Shown here piece after piece: positions 34,405 to 44,887 of a DNA stretch of 64,000 bases (positions are counted from its first letter, which is position 1; each line of letters starts with the position of its first letter). Source of the stretch: Cyathus striatus (Eukaryota; Basidiomycota; Agaricomycetes; Agaricales; Nidulariaceae); assembly GCA_025738555.1 (NCBI GenBank), contig JAOVFP010000011.1, positions 2,976,001 through 3,040,000 of the forward strand, given 5' to 3'. A program made the position numbers and the translations under genes. The notes below the pieces were generated by a model. The model was given only the letters and a program-made list of their open reading frames with translations, did not search any database and was not told the origin of the DNA.

Positions 34405-37400
34405 AGGACTCTCCCTTGGAGTTATGGTTCTTTCAACAGAATGTAAACCACTCCCTAGTTGCTCAGCATGATCTGATTGACACTATTGCTAAAGACTTCA
34501 ACATTATAGCTATACAGGAACCATATATTGGACACAACCAAGCCTCCAGGGCCTCCCAACATTGGCGACCAGTCTACCCGGATGTCAATGGGGAAAACCC
34601 CACACACCCATGCTCCCTGCTGCTGGTCAGCACTTCCATTCCCACTGACACCTGGTCTACTATATCACTTCCATCCACTGACATTACAGTGATTAAACTT
34701 TGGGTGGAGGGTGGAAAAACCCTCCATATCTTCAATATTTATAATGACTGCTCACATAGCAACTCACTACAGGTTCTATCTGACTACATGCAACAAGCTA
34801 GGTGCAATTGCCCAGAACCAGGTGAATCCCACCACTTCATATGGTTGGGGGATTTCAACCAACACCACCCACTCTGGGATGAGGATTGTAATACTCACCT
34901 ATTTACCCCCCAACATCTCCGCCTCACCCAACCCCTCCTCTCACTCCTCCAGAAATATGGCATGAAAATGGCCCTATCGAAGGATCTCCCTACCCTCCAT
35001 TCCAACTCCACTGGCAACTACACCTGAGTGGATCAAGTTTTCCTGGACAAAGACCTCCTCAATGATCTCATCGTCTGTTCCACACTCCCATATCTCCAAC
35101 CACCTAACACCGACCATTTCCCCATCATGACCACACTGATGCTTGACACCCCCTGATCCTCGCAACAGGCCTGACACAACTTCAAGAACATTGACTGGGA
35201 CGAATTCCAAGCATGTCTACAGGAATGCCTGGCCCAAACCTCAGCACCACATGAAATAACAGACATCAATGACTTTAAGGTGAGTCTTCAACATCTCAAT
35301 CATGCCATACATACAACTATTGAGGATGTCATTCCCATGATTAATGTCACCCCCCATATGCATCACTGGTGGACTCCTGCACTAGCAACTCAACACCATA
35401 TTGTGTGGCGACTGGGCAGACAAAGTTACCAACAATGCCACTCTCCGGCTCACCCATGCCATGAGGAGTATCACCTAGCCTGCAATCAGTATGTGGAGGC
35501 CCAGAAGGAGGCATGTTCTTCTCACTGGGTGAAGTTTTTGGAGAATCTCTCCAATGAGGATGTTTGGACTGCCAATGACATTGTCTCAGGTCCCCCCACT
35601 GATGGGGGACAATCCTGAATCCCGAGCCTCATCAGCCAGGATAAAATCACATGCAGGGTTCTTACTACAGCTACCACTAACTTGGCAAAGAGCCAACTTT
35701 TTCAAGCAGTGTTCTTCCCCCAACAAACCACAGCCTCAAACCCTCCTGCAGGACTCCAATACCCTTCCCCACACTGGACTTTCCAGCCCATTACAGACAT
35801 GCAAATTCATCAGGCTATCTCTAAAATCAACCCAGTCAAAGCAACACAACATGGCTCTATCCCCAATAGTGTCATCAAAAGGTGTCATACCTCTCCGGTA
35901 CCATACTTAGAACCACTATTTCAAGGTATGTTCTCCCTAGAGTATTACCCTGAGGACTGGGCTCATACCAAGACCATTGTCTTGAAAAAACCTGGGAAAT
36001 CCAATTACACTGACCCATCATTGTGGCACCCAATTGTTCTGTCCAATGGGCTTGCTTGCCTACTTAATGCTGTGGTGGCAGAGGAGATCTCCACCATGTG
36101 TGAACATCTCCAGATCCTCCCAGCCAATCACTTTGGGGGGCGCCCAGGTCATGCAACCACAGACTCTCTCCACCTGCTTATATCCACCATCAAGTCAGCA
36201 TGGCACAGCCAAAAGGTCGCATCCCTCTTAAGCCTTGACATGAAAGGCACCTTTCCCAGCATGGCTATACCTCATCTAGCTCATTGCCTTTGGGTAGCTG
36301 GCTTACCTCCAGAGCTTATCAACTGGCTTCTGCAAGCTCTCTCAGCCCGCACATCCTCCTTTCTCTTCGATGATTACACCTCCCCCCTTTTCTCCATCAT
36401 GACAGGCCTCAATCAAGGGAGTCTGCTTTCTCCCATACTTTACCTACTTTACAATGCCAAATTAGTTTACTTAGCTTGCAATGCCAAACTCATCCTTCTT
36501 TTCATAGATGATTGCACAATCCTGGTGGTAGGCAACTCCTTTATGGAGACACACACCACCATTCATAATATTCTTGAAGGCCCTGCTGGTATTTTCAACT
36601 GGGCCTGCACTCACAACTGCGAATTCAGCATTCCTAAATTCCAGCTTGTCGACCTCACATGTAAACACATTCCAGACACTTCCCTCCTCCATTTCATGGG
36701 CAACAATGCCCAACATAAGACCACCATCCCTCTGCCTCGCCCTCCCCTCCACCTCTCATCCTTCACCATTCCCTCCTCCCCCCATATATGGTTCCTGGGG
36801 GTTCTCATTGATTGTGAACTTCACTGGATGTCACAACATGCTTCTGCCCTAGCCAAGGGCCAGGGATGGCTATCTTGCATCTTGCATCTCACACACCCAT
36901 CAAATGGTGCCAACGCTCAGGCCATGTGACAACTATACATTGCCACTGCTATACCCCAGATGCTCTATGCTGCAGATGTCTGGGCTCAACCACCAAACCT
37001 TAGCTATGATCCATTCCACACTCCACACCAGCTCATACACTTGGGCCAGATTCACCACCAAGCAGCACTCCTGATCACAAGTGCCATGAGGTCCTCCCCC
37101 ACTGACCTTGTCCTCCTCCTTGCCAACCTCCCACCCTTTCACATTCTCCTCTCTCATCTTCAATTCTGCGCGACGGCACACCTAGCCACTCTGCCCTGCT
37201 CTCATCCCCTATTCTCCCATGTTTGTGCAGCTGCTAATCAATTCATTAAACACCACCACTCTCCTCTTCACTTTCTCTTCCGTCACTACACAATTTCCCC
37301 CTTTTCCACTGAAGTTATTACCCCTGCATGCCATCATGTCCATTGGACTCCCCCCTTTTCTATCACCATAGATAATAACCCTGAAGATACTATACTTCAA

Positions 37401-38393
37401 GACATTTCTGATTTTTCTGATGTAGTTGTATATACTGATGGCTCAGGCCTTAATGAGTACATAGGTTCCATCACAGTGCTATATCGCAATGGTCACTTCA
37501 TCAAGAGTCTTCGCTATTGTCTAGGCCTGGTGTCACGATTTACGGTCTACAATGCAGAATGTGTGGGCTACATACTAGGCATCCACCTCTTAAAATCCTT
37601 ATGGATTGGTAGCTACAACACAGTGTCCTTTACAGCAGATAACCAGGCTTCACTCACAGTGGCAGGGAGTACCTACTCACAGTCAGGCCACTCCATCACA
37701 GACCTTTTCTTATGGCTCCTGGCTGATCTAAAGGAGAGCATTCCCCTGGCCTCCCTCCCCTCCATTGATCTCCACTGGGTCCCAGGCCACACAGGCTCAC
37801 CAGGCAATGAACATGCTGACAGGGAAGCAAAATGCACCATAACTGAAGGGTCCAGTGCTCAGGAACTACTGCCAAGATGCCTCCACCACCCACTCCCCTC
37901 CAACAAGTCTGCTCTACAAGCTCACCACCACTCCCAACTCTCTGCTCTCATGTCAGCTTCATGGCGGGCATCATCCCATTTCCACCAAATCAACTGCTAC
38001 CTCCCAGAGTGCTCACTTACATGCTTCTGCCATGTTTTCTTCTCCCTCCCCTGCAAGCTTTCCACAGTGACGGTCTACCTCATCACAGACCACAACACAC
38101 TGTGTCACCATCTCCACTGCATCAGCAAAGGTCCCAATGCTCTATGTCCATTCTGCTGCGAACAACCAGAGACCACAGACCACTACCTCTTTCACTGCCC
38201 AGCCCACAATAATGTGCAATGCATCTTTGCAAGATGATGCTCTCTTCCTATCCACTGCCTCATGCTTCGAGCCATCCTGCCTCACCCCAAACACCTAGCC
38301 ACCTTATTTTGCTACACCAAAGACACTGCCCAATTCCATCACACACTGGGAGACCTCCCAGAGTGGGATCCTCCAGATGACAATGATGACTGA
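34389..38393 (+). pseudogene. LINE ORF2: endonuclease, reverse transcriptase, RNase H
   Basis: One frame runs the whole length if TGA codons at 35025, 35154, 35172, 35616, 36927 and 38235 are read as Arg. Order: APE-type endonuclease (IIAIQEPYIG, WLGDFNQHHPLWD, NTDHFPIM); reverse transcriptase with LSLDMKGTFPSM, GLNQGSLLSPILYLLYN and the catalytic FIDDCTILV; RNase H with VVVYTDGSG, NAECVGYILG, FTADNQASL and HWVPGHTGSPGNEHADREAK; C-terminal CPFCCEQPETTDHYLFHCPAH. All RNase H catalytic positions are kept. The enzyme would nick the target and copy the RNA in place. The presence of RNase H and the domain order support Tad1-like. Confidence 0.9.
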
Positions 38394-38704
38394 TGAAACA
38401 TTCTGCAACCACCTGACAATAGCCTCCTCCCAAGAAGTGCTCACCAATCCTGCCACAATAATTTCCCCACTGTTTGTAGATTAGCCATGGAGCTTCACTT
38501 GGGCACACCCCCCTTGCAGGGGCAACCCCATACCACCCTCCAGACATCTGTCCTGAGTCATTCTGCACCTCAGTAATACACCCTCATAGTCCCTTTATTA
38601 GTAGAATAGAGATTAGTACATAAATGTAGTCACCACGTAGTCATGACATATGGATTACCACAGCCAACTAATAAACTAGGATTTAAAAAAAAAAAAAAAA
38701 AAAA

Positions 38705-38718
38705 AAAAGGAAGTCTAC
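38705..38718. repeat. LINE target duplication, right copy
   Basis: AAAAGGAAGTCTAC directly follows the poly-A tail and matches 32324-32337. Confidence 0.92.
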
Positions 38719-39085
38719 TACAGAGTCAAAGGAGTTTCTCATTTATTTGAAGGTGAATGGCAGTAAGGTGAAGAGAACAGTCAAGAGGCAACAATTTGCC
38801 ATTACAGCAGCATATGCTTTCACAGACTACTGATCACAAGGGAGAACTATACCAAATGTACTGGTGGATATTGCCAAACTCCCATGTGGACAAATGTGTC
38901 TATTCTACATATATGTAGCTCTGTCAAGAAGTGCTGGAAGAGATTCAATAAGATTATTACAGGATTTTGAAGACACAATGTTTCTACAATCACATGAAGT
39001 AGAGCAGCTCAAAGAGGATGACAGGTTGGAGAGATTAAATGCAATTTTTATGCAAAAACCAAGACAATATGGGAAGAGATATTAG
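38711..39085 (+). pseudogene. C-terminal remnant of a PIF1-type DNA helicase
   Basis: The frame from 38711 reads KVKRTVKRQQFAITAAYAFT, then DY, a TGA at 38831, SQGRTIPNVLVDIAKLPCG, FYIYVALSRSAGRDSIRLLQ and DFEDTMF before the stop at 39083. AYAFTDY-R-SQG followed by YVALSR is the signature of the last motifs of superfamily 1 PIF1-like helicases in fungal genomes. The TGA replaces the Arg normally found before SQG, again as from CGA. The ATPase core is missing, and it is not in frame with the fragment at 32134, so the two may be different genes. Confidence 0.8.
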
Positions 39086-40856
39086 ACAGACAAGAGAAAC
39101 AGGAAGTAGCAGGCAATAGTATATACTCATAAATAAAGGTAACACTAATACAGGTATCAAAAACAATAATATGAGCACACATATCACTATCTCCCCTTAA
39201 TTTATTAATGACCAGCATAAGTAAAAGGACAGGATGGATGGGGACATACAACAAACAATAGAAAGAGTCTACTTGCCTCAGAACCATCTACTTGGGTGCA
39301 AGAAGAACATTGCCACTATCTAAGGATTTGCCATAGTCCATTGACCACAGGAGGAATTAATGCAAAATAAATGTGAGCACACAAAGGAGAACACAGGTGA
39401 GAACATGCCAAGGGAACAGACAACACGAGAGTGCAGCAAGAGAGGATTTAACACCAAAAAAAAAAAGAGGTGAGGGTATGCTGAGGGAACAGGCAGAGGG
39501 AGAGTGCACACTGGATTTGCCATAGTCAAACACAGAAAAGGTGAACATGCGGGAGAAATACAAGACAGTTGGACAAGCACAAGTGCATATTGAGATTAAT
39601 GACAGTGAGAGAGAATTTAAAGCAAGAGGGAATGGACAGAGGAAGAGCACATGCCTCTGGCATGAGAATGATGTTTCCGACAGGCCCCAGCTCAATAACT
39701 AAAGACCACAAGTGATATGATATGTTCTACCATGTAGAGGAAGCCAGATCCCAAGATCCTGTCATCGAAGCGCTAGCAACATAGGACAGTTGTCTCCTTA
39801 AATGGCCTTAAATTGGGCTGCCAAAACCCAGCATACTGTACTAACATAATCAATTCAGCACTCTTCACAGTGTGTTACATCCCAAACCCATAGATACATC
39901 TGGCACTTCAAGATTTTAGGTGTTATATATTAAAAATTTTGGCATGTCAGGTATTTTTATTGTTACATGTAGCTTTAAAATTAAAGCAATGTTGTCTAGC
40001 AGATAAATGGTACAGTAAGTAATGTTTCTATGATGAATTTTGCATGTAGTGTTGCATGACTGCTGTTTCAAATCCTGTTAGCATGCAATTATTTTACTTC
40101 TTTGAATATTGTAACCAGTCATTGGCCATTTAAGCACAAGCATTGAATGCTCATTCAATCAGGTAATTAAGATACATCAAACTATGCTAATGTTCTACAA
40201 TAACTTGTATGGTAGGTTAGATAAAATACAGACCTTAAAAATAATACTTTTTGTGGGGGACAAAAATTTTGGGAAAATTCGGCATTTCTATCTCAGATGC
40301 ATTACTTACCCTTAAATTTCAGCATACCCAGCAGGTGCATTATGCATTACTGCCAAATTGATTGTGTTAGTACAGTACAACACATCAAACCCTACCAGCT
40401 TCCAGGTGTCATGTCTTGTGTTGTAGTTGCAGAGTTCGATGGTGGCATGTCTCACAATAGTAGGAGGTATTAAACAAGAGAAGGGAGAGGAATGTGCATG
40501 CAGAGAGAATGAAAAAGATAGATAGACTTGCAATGTGCAGTTGAGGCAAGAGAGCTGAGGAGATCTTGTGATCATGGGAGAGTTCACATGAAGGTCAAAA
40601 ATGGTGTAAGATTTGATAACTCTACAATGCTTTTAGGACTTACCTGAGATATTAAAATCCATTGAGCTATTTATGGATGCAGATGATTGTTTCCAAAATA
40701 TACACTCTCGATTTTTAGCAGGAGAGATTGTTGAATTACTAAATGCTTCATTATTATTACTTTATCTATGACATTGGTTCTATCTAATTGGTTTGTACTT
40801 TTGCCATCACTTGCCACTGCCAATTTGCTGAATCATCTTTGTCCACATGTCATCAT
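39086..40856. other. AT-rich region without a gene
   Basis: Short minus-strand frames only (39320-39580, 39357-39695, 40312-40587), with no recognised domain. GGATTTGCCATAGTC occurs twice (39325 and 39514), and purine-rich stretches with GAGAACA/GAGTGCA words surround it, suggesting a decayed tandem structure. Confidence 0.5.
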
Positions 40857-40915
40857 TAGGGGAGTTCAAACCTGGGTGTTTTGTGGTGCCAAGAAAAATG
40901 ATTGTAGTGTTTGAA

Positions 40916-40947
40916 ATTCCCACTACCTTTTAAGGTAGTAGGGTTAT
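40916..40947. other. Recurrent hairpin, copy 2
   Basis: ATTCCCACTACC-TTTTAA-GGTAGTAGGGTTAT can form a stem ACTACCTT/AAGGTAGT with a 2-base loop. A near-identical copy is at 7973-8004 and a structural variant at 17650-17679. Confidence 0.6.
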
Positions 40948-41737
40948 GTACACAGGTGACTCTAGTACACATCCTAATTATAAGTTAGCAGCTCAATTGC
41001 TATGCATAAGCCAAATCATACCAAGAGCACTAGAGTGTCACAAATATGCCCATCAATAATGGGTGATTATATGCTGAGCAAGTAATCGCTTCCCTTTCTT
41101 GGTTTGCAAACCTGCCTAAAACAGCATGCCAGCACACCCTGCAATTGAAATACATAATGCTATATTCTCAAATATAATGCCTCATTCTGTCTGTGGGTGT
41201 AGGGTAACAATAAAATAATATTAACATGTACCTAATACTATTTACAACATAGCTACATACAATTAATGAAATACTAATATATACTACTGCTACATAGAGA
41301 CACAGATACTATTTTCAAGTTCCAACTACAACAACATTTACTTGTTAGCAGTGTGAATGAGTACATTACTCCATATACTCTCATTCCTGTCTCTCACCTG
41401 GGCCATAATTGTGAAGACAGCCAAATAGTAGAAGTAATCTTGCTGCAAACTTTGGAAGTGCACACATATTGCCAGATCAGCATCAAGAACAGCATTGGGA
41501 GGACCATATAATGATTAATGGTAAGGGTCAATCCTCTTATCTAACATGGTGGTCAGAAAAAATGAAACAATCTGAGGTAATAAAAAGATAACTTACATAG
41601 GTATCACCCCACTGTAGTCTCCCTGCAACACATCACAACAGTAATGAAAGCTTTTCAGGCATTTGAATAGGAAGTCTTGTTCTAGAAAAGTGTTTAACAC
41701 ATCTGTATGCGAATGGTATGGGGTGTAAGCTTATAGA

Positions 41738-41760
41738 GTGAGAGAGAGAGAGAGAGAAGT
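41738..41760. repeat. GA microsatellite
   Basis: About ten consecutive GA units. Confidence 0.8.
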
Positions 41761-43529
41761 TGGGTGAGGTTGGACTTGAGGGATTTTAAGAGGGACAAAG
41801 AGAAGTTCAAACCTGCTAAAAGTCGAAGTCCTTCAACTTATGACATGTAATAAATCACATGAGAATATGTAAGCAGTTAAACTCAACCAAATATACAAAG
41901 CAAAACCCAACAAATAATTTTATTGGCTGGAAGCTTCTTGGCTGAGCTTCTGCATATTCAGTTGAGCACTGCTAAGCTCAACCAAAAATAATATCTGTGC
42001 CTAATGAATACATAGGCTGAGCACATCCACCACATTTTCCTAAGCATGTGTTGACAGAGCATTTCCACAGTTGTGCTAAGCTGTTGGCCATGTAGGGCGA
42101 TGAAAACTCATTTTTTGCAGAGCGAACACCTCCCATCAACTGGAGTTTAAATACATGTGGTTGCCAAAAATGATGGCAACCAACACAATTCCCACACATA
42201 ATGAGAATGGCTTCTTACATTGTCCGGGTTGTAGCACATTACACACTGCTTGGGATACCTCAAAAGTTTGATTATATATTTTAAATAGTGTGAAATACAC
42301 ATATATAAAGTTTTGGCTAAATTTGATATCTCAGTGGTGTATTATAAGCTATTTTTCTATGAAGCTGCATTTTCTTAAGGGAAATGATTCATTGATCAGC
42401 AGAGCACTTTGAGAACTATGGAATTGTTCAAAATTTCTCTGAAACATATGCCACATAATATAATATCCAGATGATTTAACAATTGCTTCATTATTGTACT
42501 GAAAACAAGAGTAATAAGTTTGATCACACATAATTGATATATGTGTTTCATCTCCTACCAGTAAATATCATACTGTGTGTGCAGTACTATTCTGAAGCAT
42601 GAATTCTACATATACTGAGGAATTTATGCAGTGCTACATTAGTTTATATAGTAATTAAATATGCAATTTCTCAGGTCTGACAAGAAGACTCACATAAATA
42701 TCATTATATCTCAGTATACAATCACCTGTATCTTTTAGTATTTAAATATCTTATACTACATATATGGTACATCATATGTCCAGGGTATCATGTAGAAATA
42801 TCATGAAGAACAATTCCTGTAGGCTAATTTGTAGATTGTATGAGACAAATATAGTTGGTGAATTAGATTGTGTATATCATGCCATTAAATAAGTCCATTA
42901 TGTTATAAAGTTATTTTCCAGTAGTATACATTATGGAAAGTATATATGCAAAATTTCAAGGTGGTCTGCAGAGAGTGTAGTGTGCTACATTCTAATTAAT
43001 GCAGGAATGCCTCGCATTTTTGGCGAGAATAATGCATGATTGCCATCACTTCTGGAAATTACATGTAAGCTTGAAATATCAGTCATTCCCATATCCTAAC
43101 TGACTGGAATTTCTGGGATCATGAAGAATAAATTTATTTGATGTTTTCATGGGAGTTAGTTTTAATGGGATGTCCCATTCAATAAACTTTCACTGATACA
43201 CCCACTTGTGCACTTTCAATAGGTCTAACTACATACTTATCTAAATGATATATTATACATTTATTGGAGAGAATGTCAGGTTGTGTCAGGTAGTGGGCCT
43301 TGCTGCTAGTTGGCCTTATTGATTTATTCATTTCATATCATCCTAGGTTTGACACCCCCGATACAAACAAAGGCAACTGACGCTTAGTCAAAGCTGAGTT
43401 CAGTTGGGGAATGAATTGTGTTAACGCACGTCGCGAGTCCACACTGAATGTGGTACACTCAGTAATCGTAGATTTGATAGATCATAGAGATTGCGTGTTC
43501 TGCAGCTTCAACAACCATTCCCCTGAGCT

Positions 43530-43676
43530 ATGCCTCACTTATCTGAATGACAGCAACATGAAAGGGCACTGTTAGAAGCTTTTATGGTATATACTGCAGC
43601 TGAAGAAGAGGTTAGAATAACATCTTCCTCTTCTTCTGAATCAAGTTCCTCACACTCCGATTCGAGTGAAGACTGA
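43530..43676 (+). pseudogene. Possible N-terminus of a DDE_4-type (Harbinger-like) transposase
   Basis: ATG at 43530 opens MPHLSE, then TGA (43548), then QQHERALLEAFMVYTAAEEE, then a Ser/Glu/Asp-rich SSSSSESSSSHSDSSED and a stop. Fungal DDE_4 transposases often start with a short MP-L-xR-xQH segment, a helix and an acidic Ser-rich run, and this matches in style. The catalytic part is absent. The internal TGA sits where Arg (CGA) would fit. It lies within the 40859-43908 element near its right end. Confidence 0.35.
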
Positions 43677-43910
43677 AGTGGCTGAGAAATTTCAAAAGTT
43701 GCGTTAACGAGAAGAAGGGGATGGTCTGCTGTGTATGAGAGATGTGTGGCACAGCAACAGCCTAATTCAAATTCTGACTGAGGGTTTACTCAGATCTCAC
43801 AACGATACAGGTGCTACACTGCTAGGGCCTTCAGCTGTACTCGTGGGAAGTTGTATCGTATCGCCGGCCAATTGTATCGTATTTTTGTATCGCCAGGTTT
43901 GAACTCCCTA

Positions 43911-44254
43911 TTCTGTACACATGTCAGCAGTAGTTTCAAAGCACATACCCGCGACGAGAGGTCTCCCAGGTAGTAATATTGCCCGTGCCGGAAGTCACAT
44001 GATGTCCCAGGTGGGGGAGAGCAAGGGGACTTCCCGTCTGTGTGGGGGGCTGGGTCAGGGCTTACGATGGAATAGGATAGCCGTTTCGTACGTCTTAGAT
44101 CTTTCCATGTTTATGCCTTGCTATTGTCCGCTAAACTGACCTCGCTCTTCGACAGCAGCCTACTTCTAGAACCAACTTTCCTGAAGTACCTCCGAATCCT
44201 CCTCTTGCATTTGCTGCGACACCCCGTCTCCGCTTTTTCATCAGTAAAAAAGCG
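43911..44254. other. Spacer between two transposons
   Basis: CpG-rich. Frames 43921-44139 and 44118-44339 have no known domain, and the second runs into the hAT-like MITE. Confidence 0.4.
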
Positions 44255-44262
44255 CACCACAT

Positions 44263-44879
44263 TAGTGTTGCCGCCGCTTGGCTCCGCTCGGCTTAGCTCA
44301 GCTTTCGTGGCTCAGGGTCACGGAATTGCTCAGCTTTGAAAGCGGAGCTGCCTCTAGTCTACTCGCTTCTCTGGCTACGGCTCGGAAGCCGCTCAGTCAG
44401 ATGTAGCTATAGCTCCGGAATCTAAACTAAAATAGATATACTTCGGCCTAGCTGGGCTCTTGAAAGGCCCTATTATTGGCAATCTTACATACTTACATAA
44501 TGTCTGGCGGTTGGGTCGATAATAGAAAGATAATACATAGTGAAAACTTAAAAAAGGAATGCAAAGAAATATTTAGTTTCTTCATACAACAATTACAGTA
44601 CTCATTTAAATATCCATAGATGTGAATAAGATTTATTTAATTTAAATTTGATAGATTAATGGTACATGAGCACAATACACAAGTGAGGAAATACTGGATA
44701 TTATAATGTCACTTAAGCTGCAGCTGAGCGAACTATTAGCTGCTCGGGAGCGCCTGGGAGCGCTTCTTAGCTGAGCTGGACCTGTCAGAGCCAGCTTTCA
44801 CAGGCACTCGCTTCGCTCAGCTTAATTTCGGCTCAGCTCACCGGCTCAGCAGCTTTCGAGCGGAGCGGCGGCAACACTA
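44263..44879. mobile_element. hAT-like MITE, 617 bp, TIR TAGTGTTGCCGCCGCT, TSD CACCACAT
   Basis: Perfect inverted ends TAGTGTTGCCGCCGCT and AGCGGCGGCAACACTA (after allowing a small subterminal shift), flanked by CACCACAT at 44255-44262 and 44880-44887. Subterminal regions are arrays of GCTCAGC/GCTCCGC/GCTTTCG words on both sides; the middle (44450-44720) is AT-rich. TAG start and 8-bp duplication indicate hAT. No coding capacity. Confidence 0.9.
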
Positions 44880-44887
44880 CACCACAT

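Larger units (their letters stand above)
32338..38704 (+). mobile_element. Full-length LINE (Tad1-like non-LTR retrotransposon), about 6.4 kb
   Basis: The element begins just after the left duplication and ends in a run of about 26 A at 38683-38708, then the 14-bp duplication. It carries a short 5' leader, ORF1 (gag-like, CCHC knuckles), ORF2 (endonuclease, reverse transcriptase, RNase H, C-terminal CCHC) and a 3' UTR of about 300 bases. ORF2 starts 16 bases before the ORF1 stop, suggesting coupled translation. Ten premature TGA codons and one frameshift make it inactive. Apparent full length with intact duplication means it inserted by target-primed reverse transcription without 5' truncation. 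Confidence 0.93.
40859..43908. mobile_element. TIR-bounded element, 3050 bp, TIR GGGGAGTTCAAACCTGG, TA duplication
   Basis: The left end GGGGAGTTCAAACCTGG and the right end CCAGGTTTGAACTCCC are perfect inverted repeats over 16 bp, with TA at 40857-40858 and 43909-43910. The ends match those of the 140-bp MITE at 1080. The interior is AT-rich to about 43340, then CpG-rich, so it may be composite. The last 0.6 kb holds a possible transposase N-terminus. Confidence 0.65.

Noticed and set aside
26876..38237. TGA reassigned to an amino acid in this genome
   Set aside because: The intact NLR gene uses no internal TGA, fungal nuclear genomes normally read TGA as stop, and the affected genes are all decaying mobile elements.
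32306..38722. A single intron from GTATGT at 32306 to CTACTACAG at 38723 joining the Cys-rich gene to the helicase
   Set aside because: Without the LINE it would be only about 37 nt, and it does not connect the two frames.
38711..39085. Calling the helicase remnant a Helitron
   Set aside because: Only the last helicase motifs are present; no Rep/HUH motif, 5' TC end or 3' CTRR hairpin was seen.
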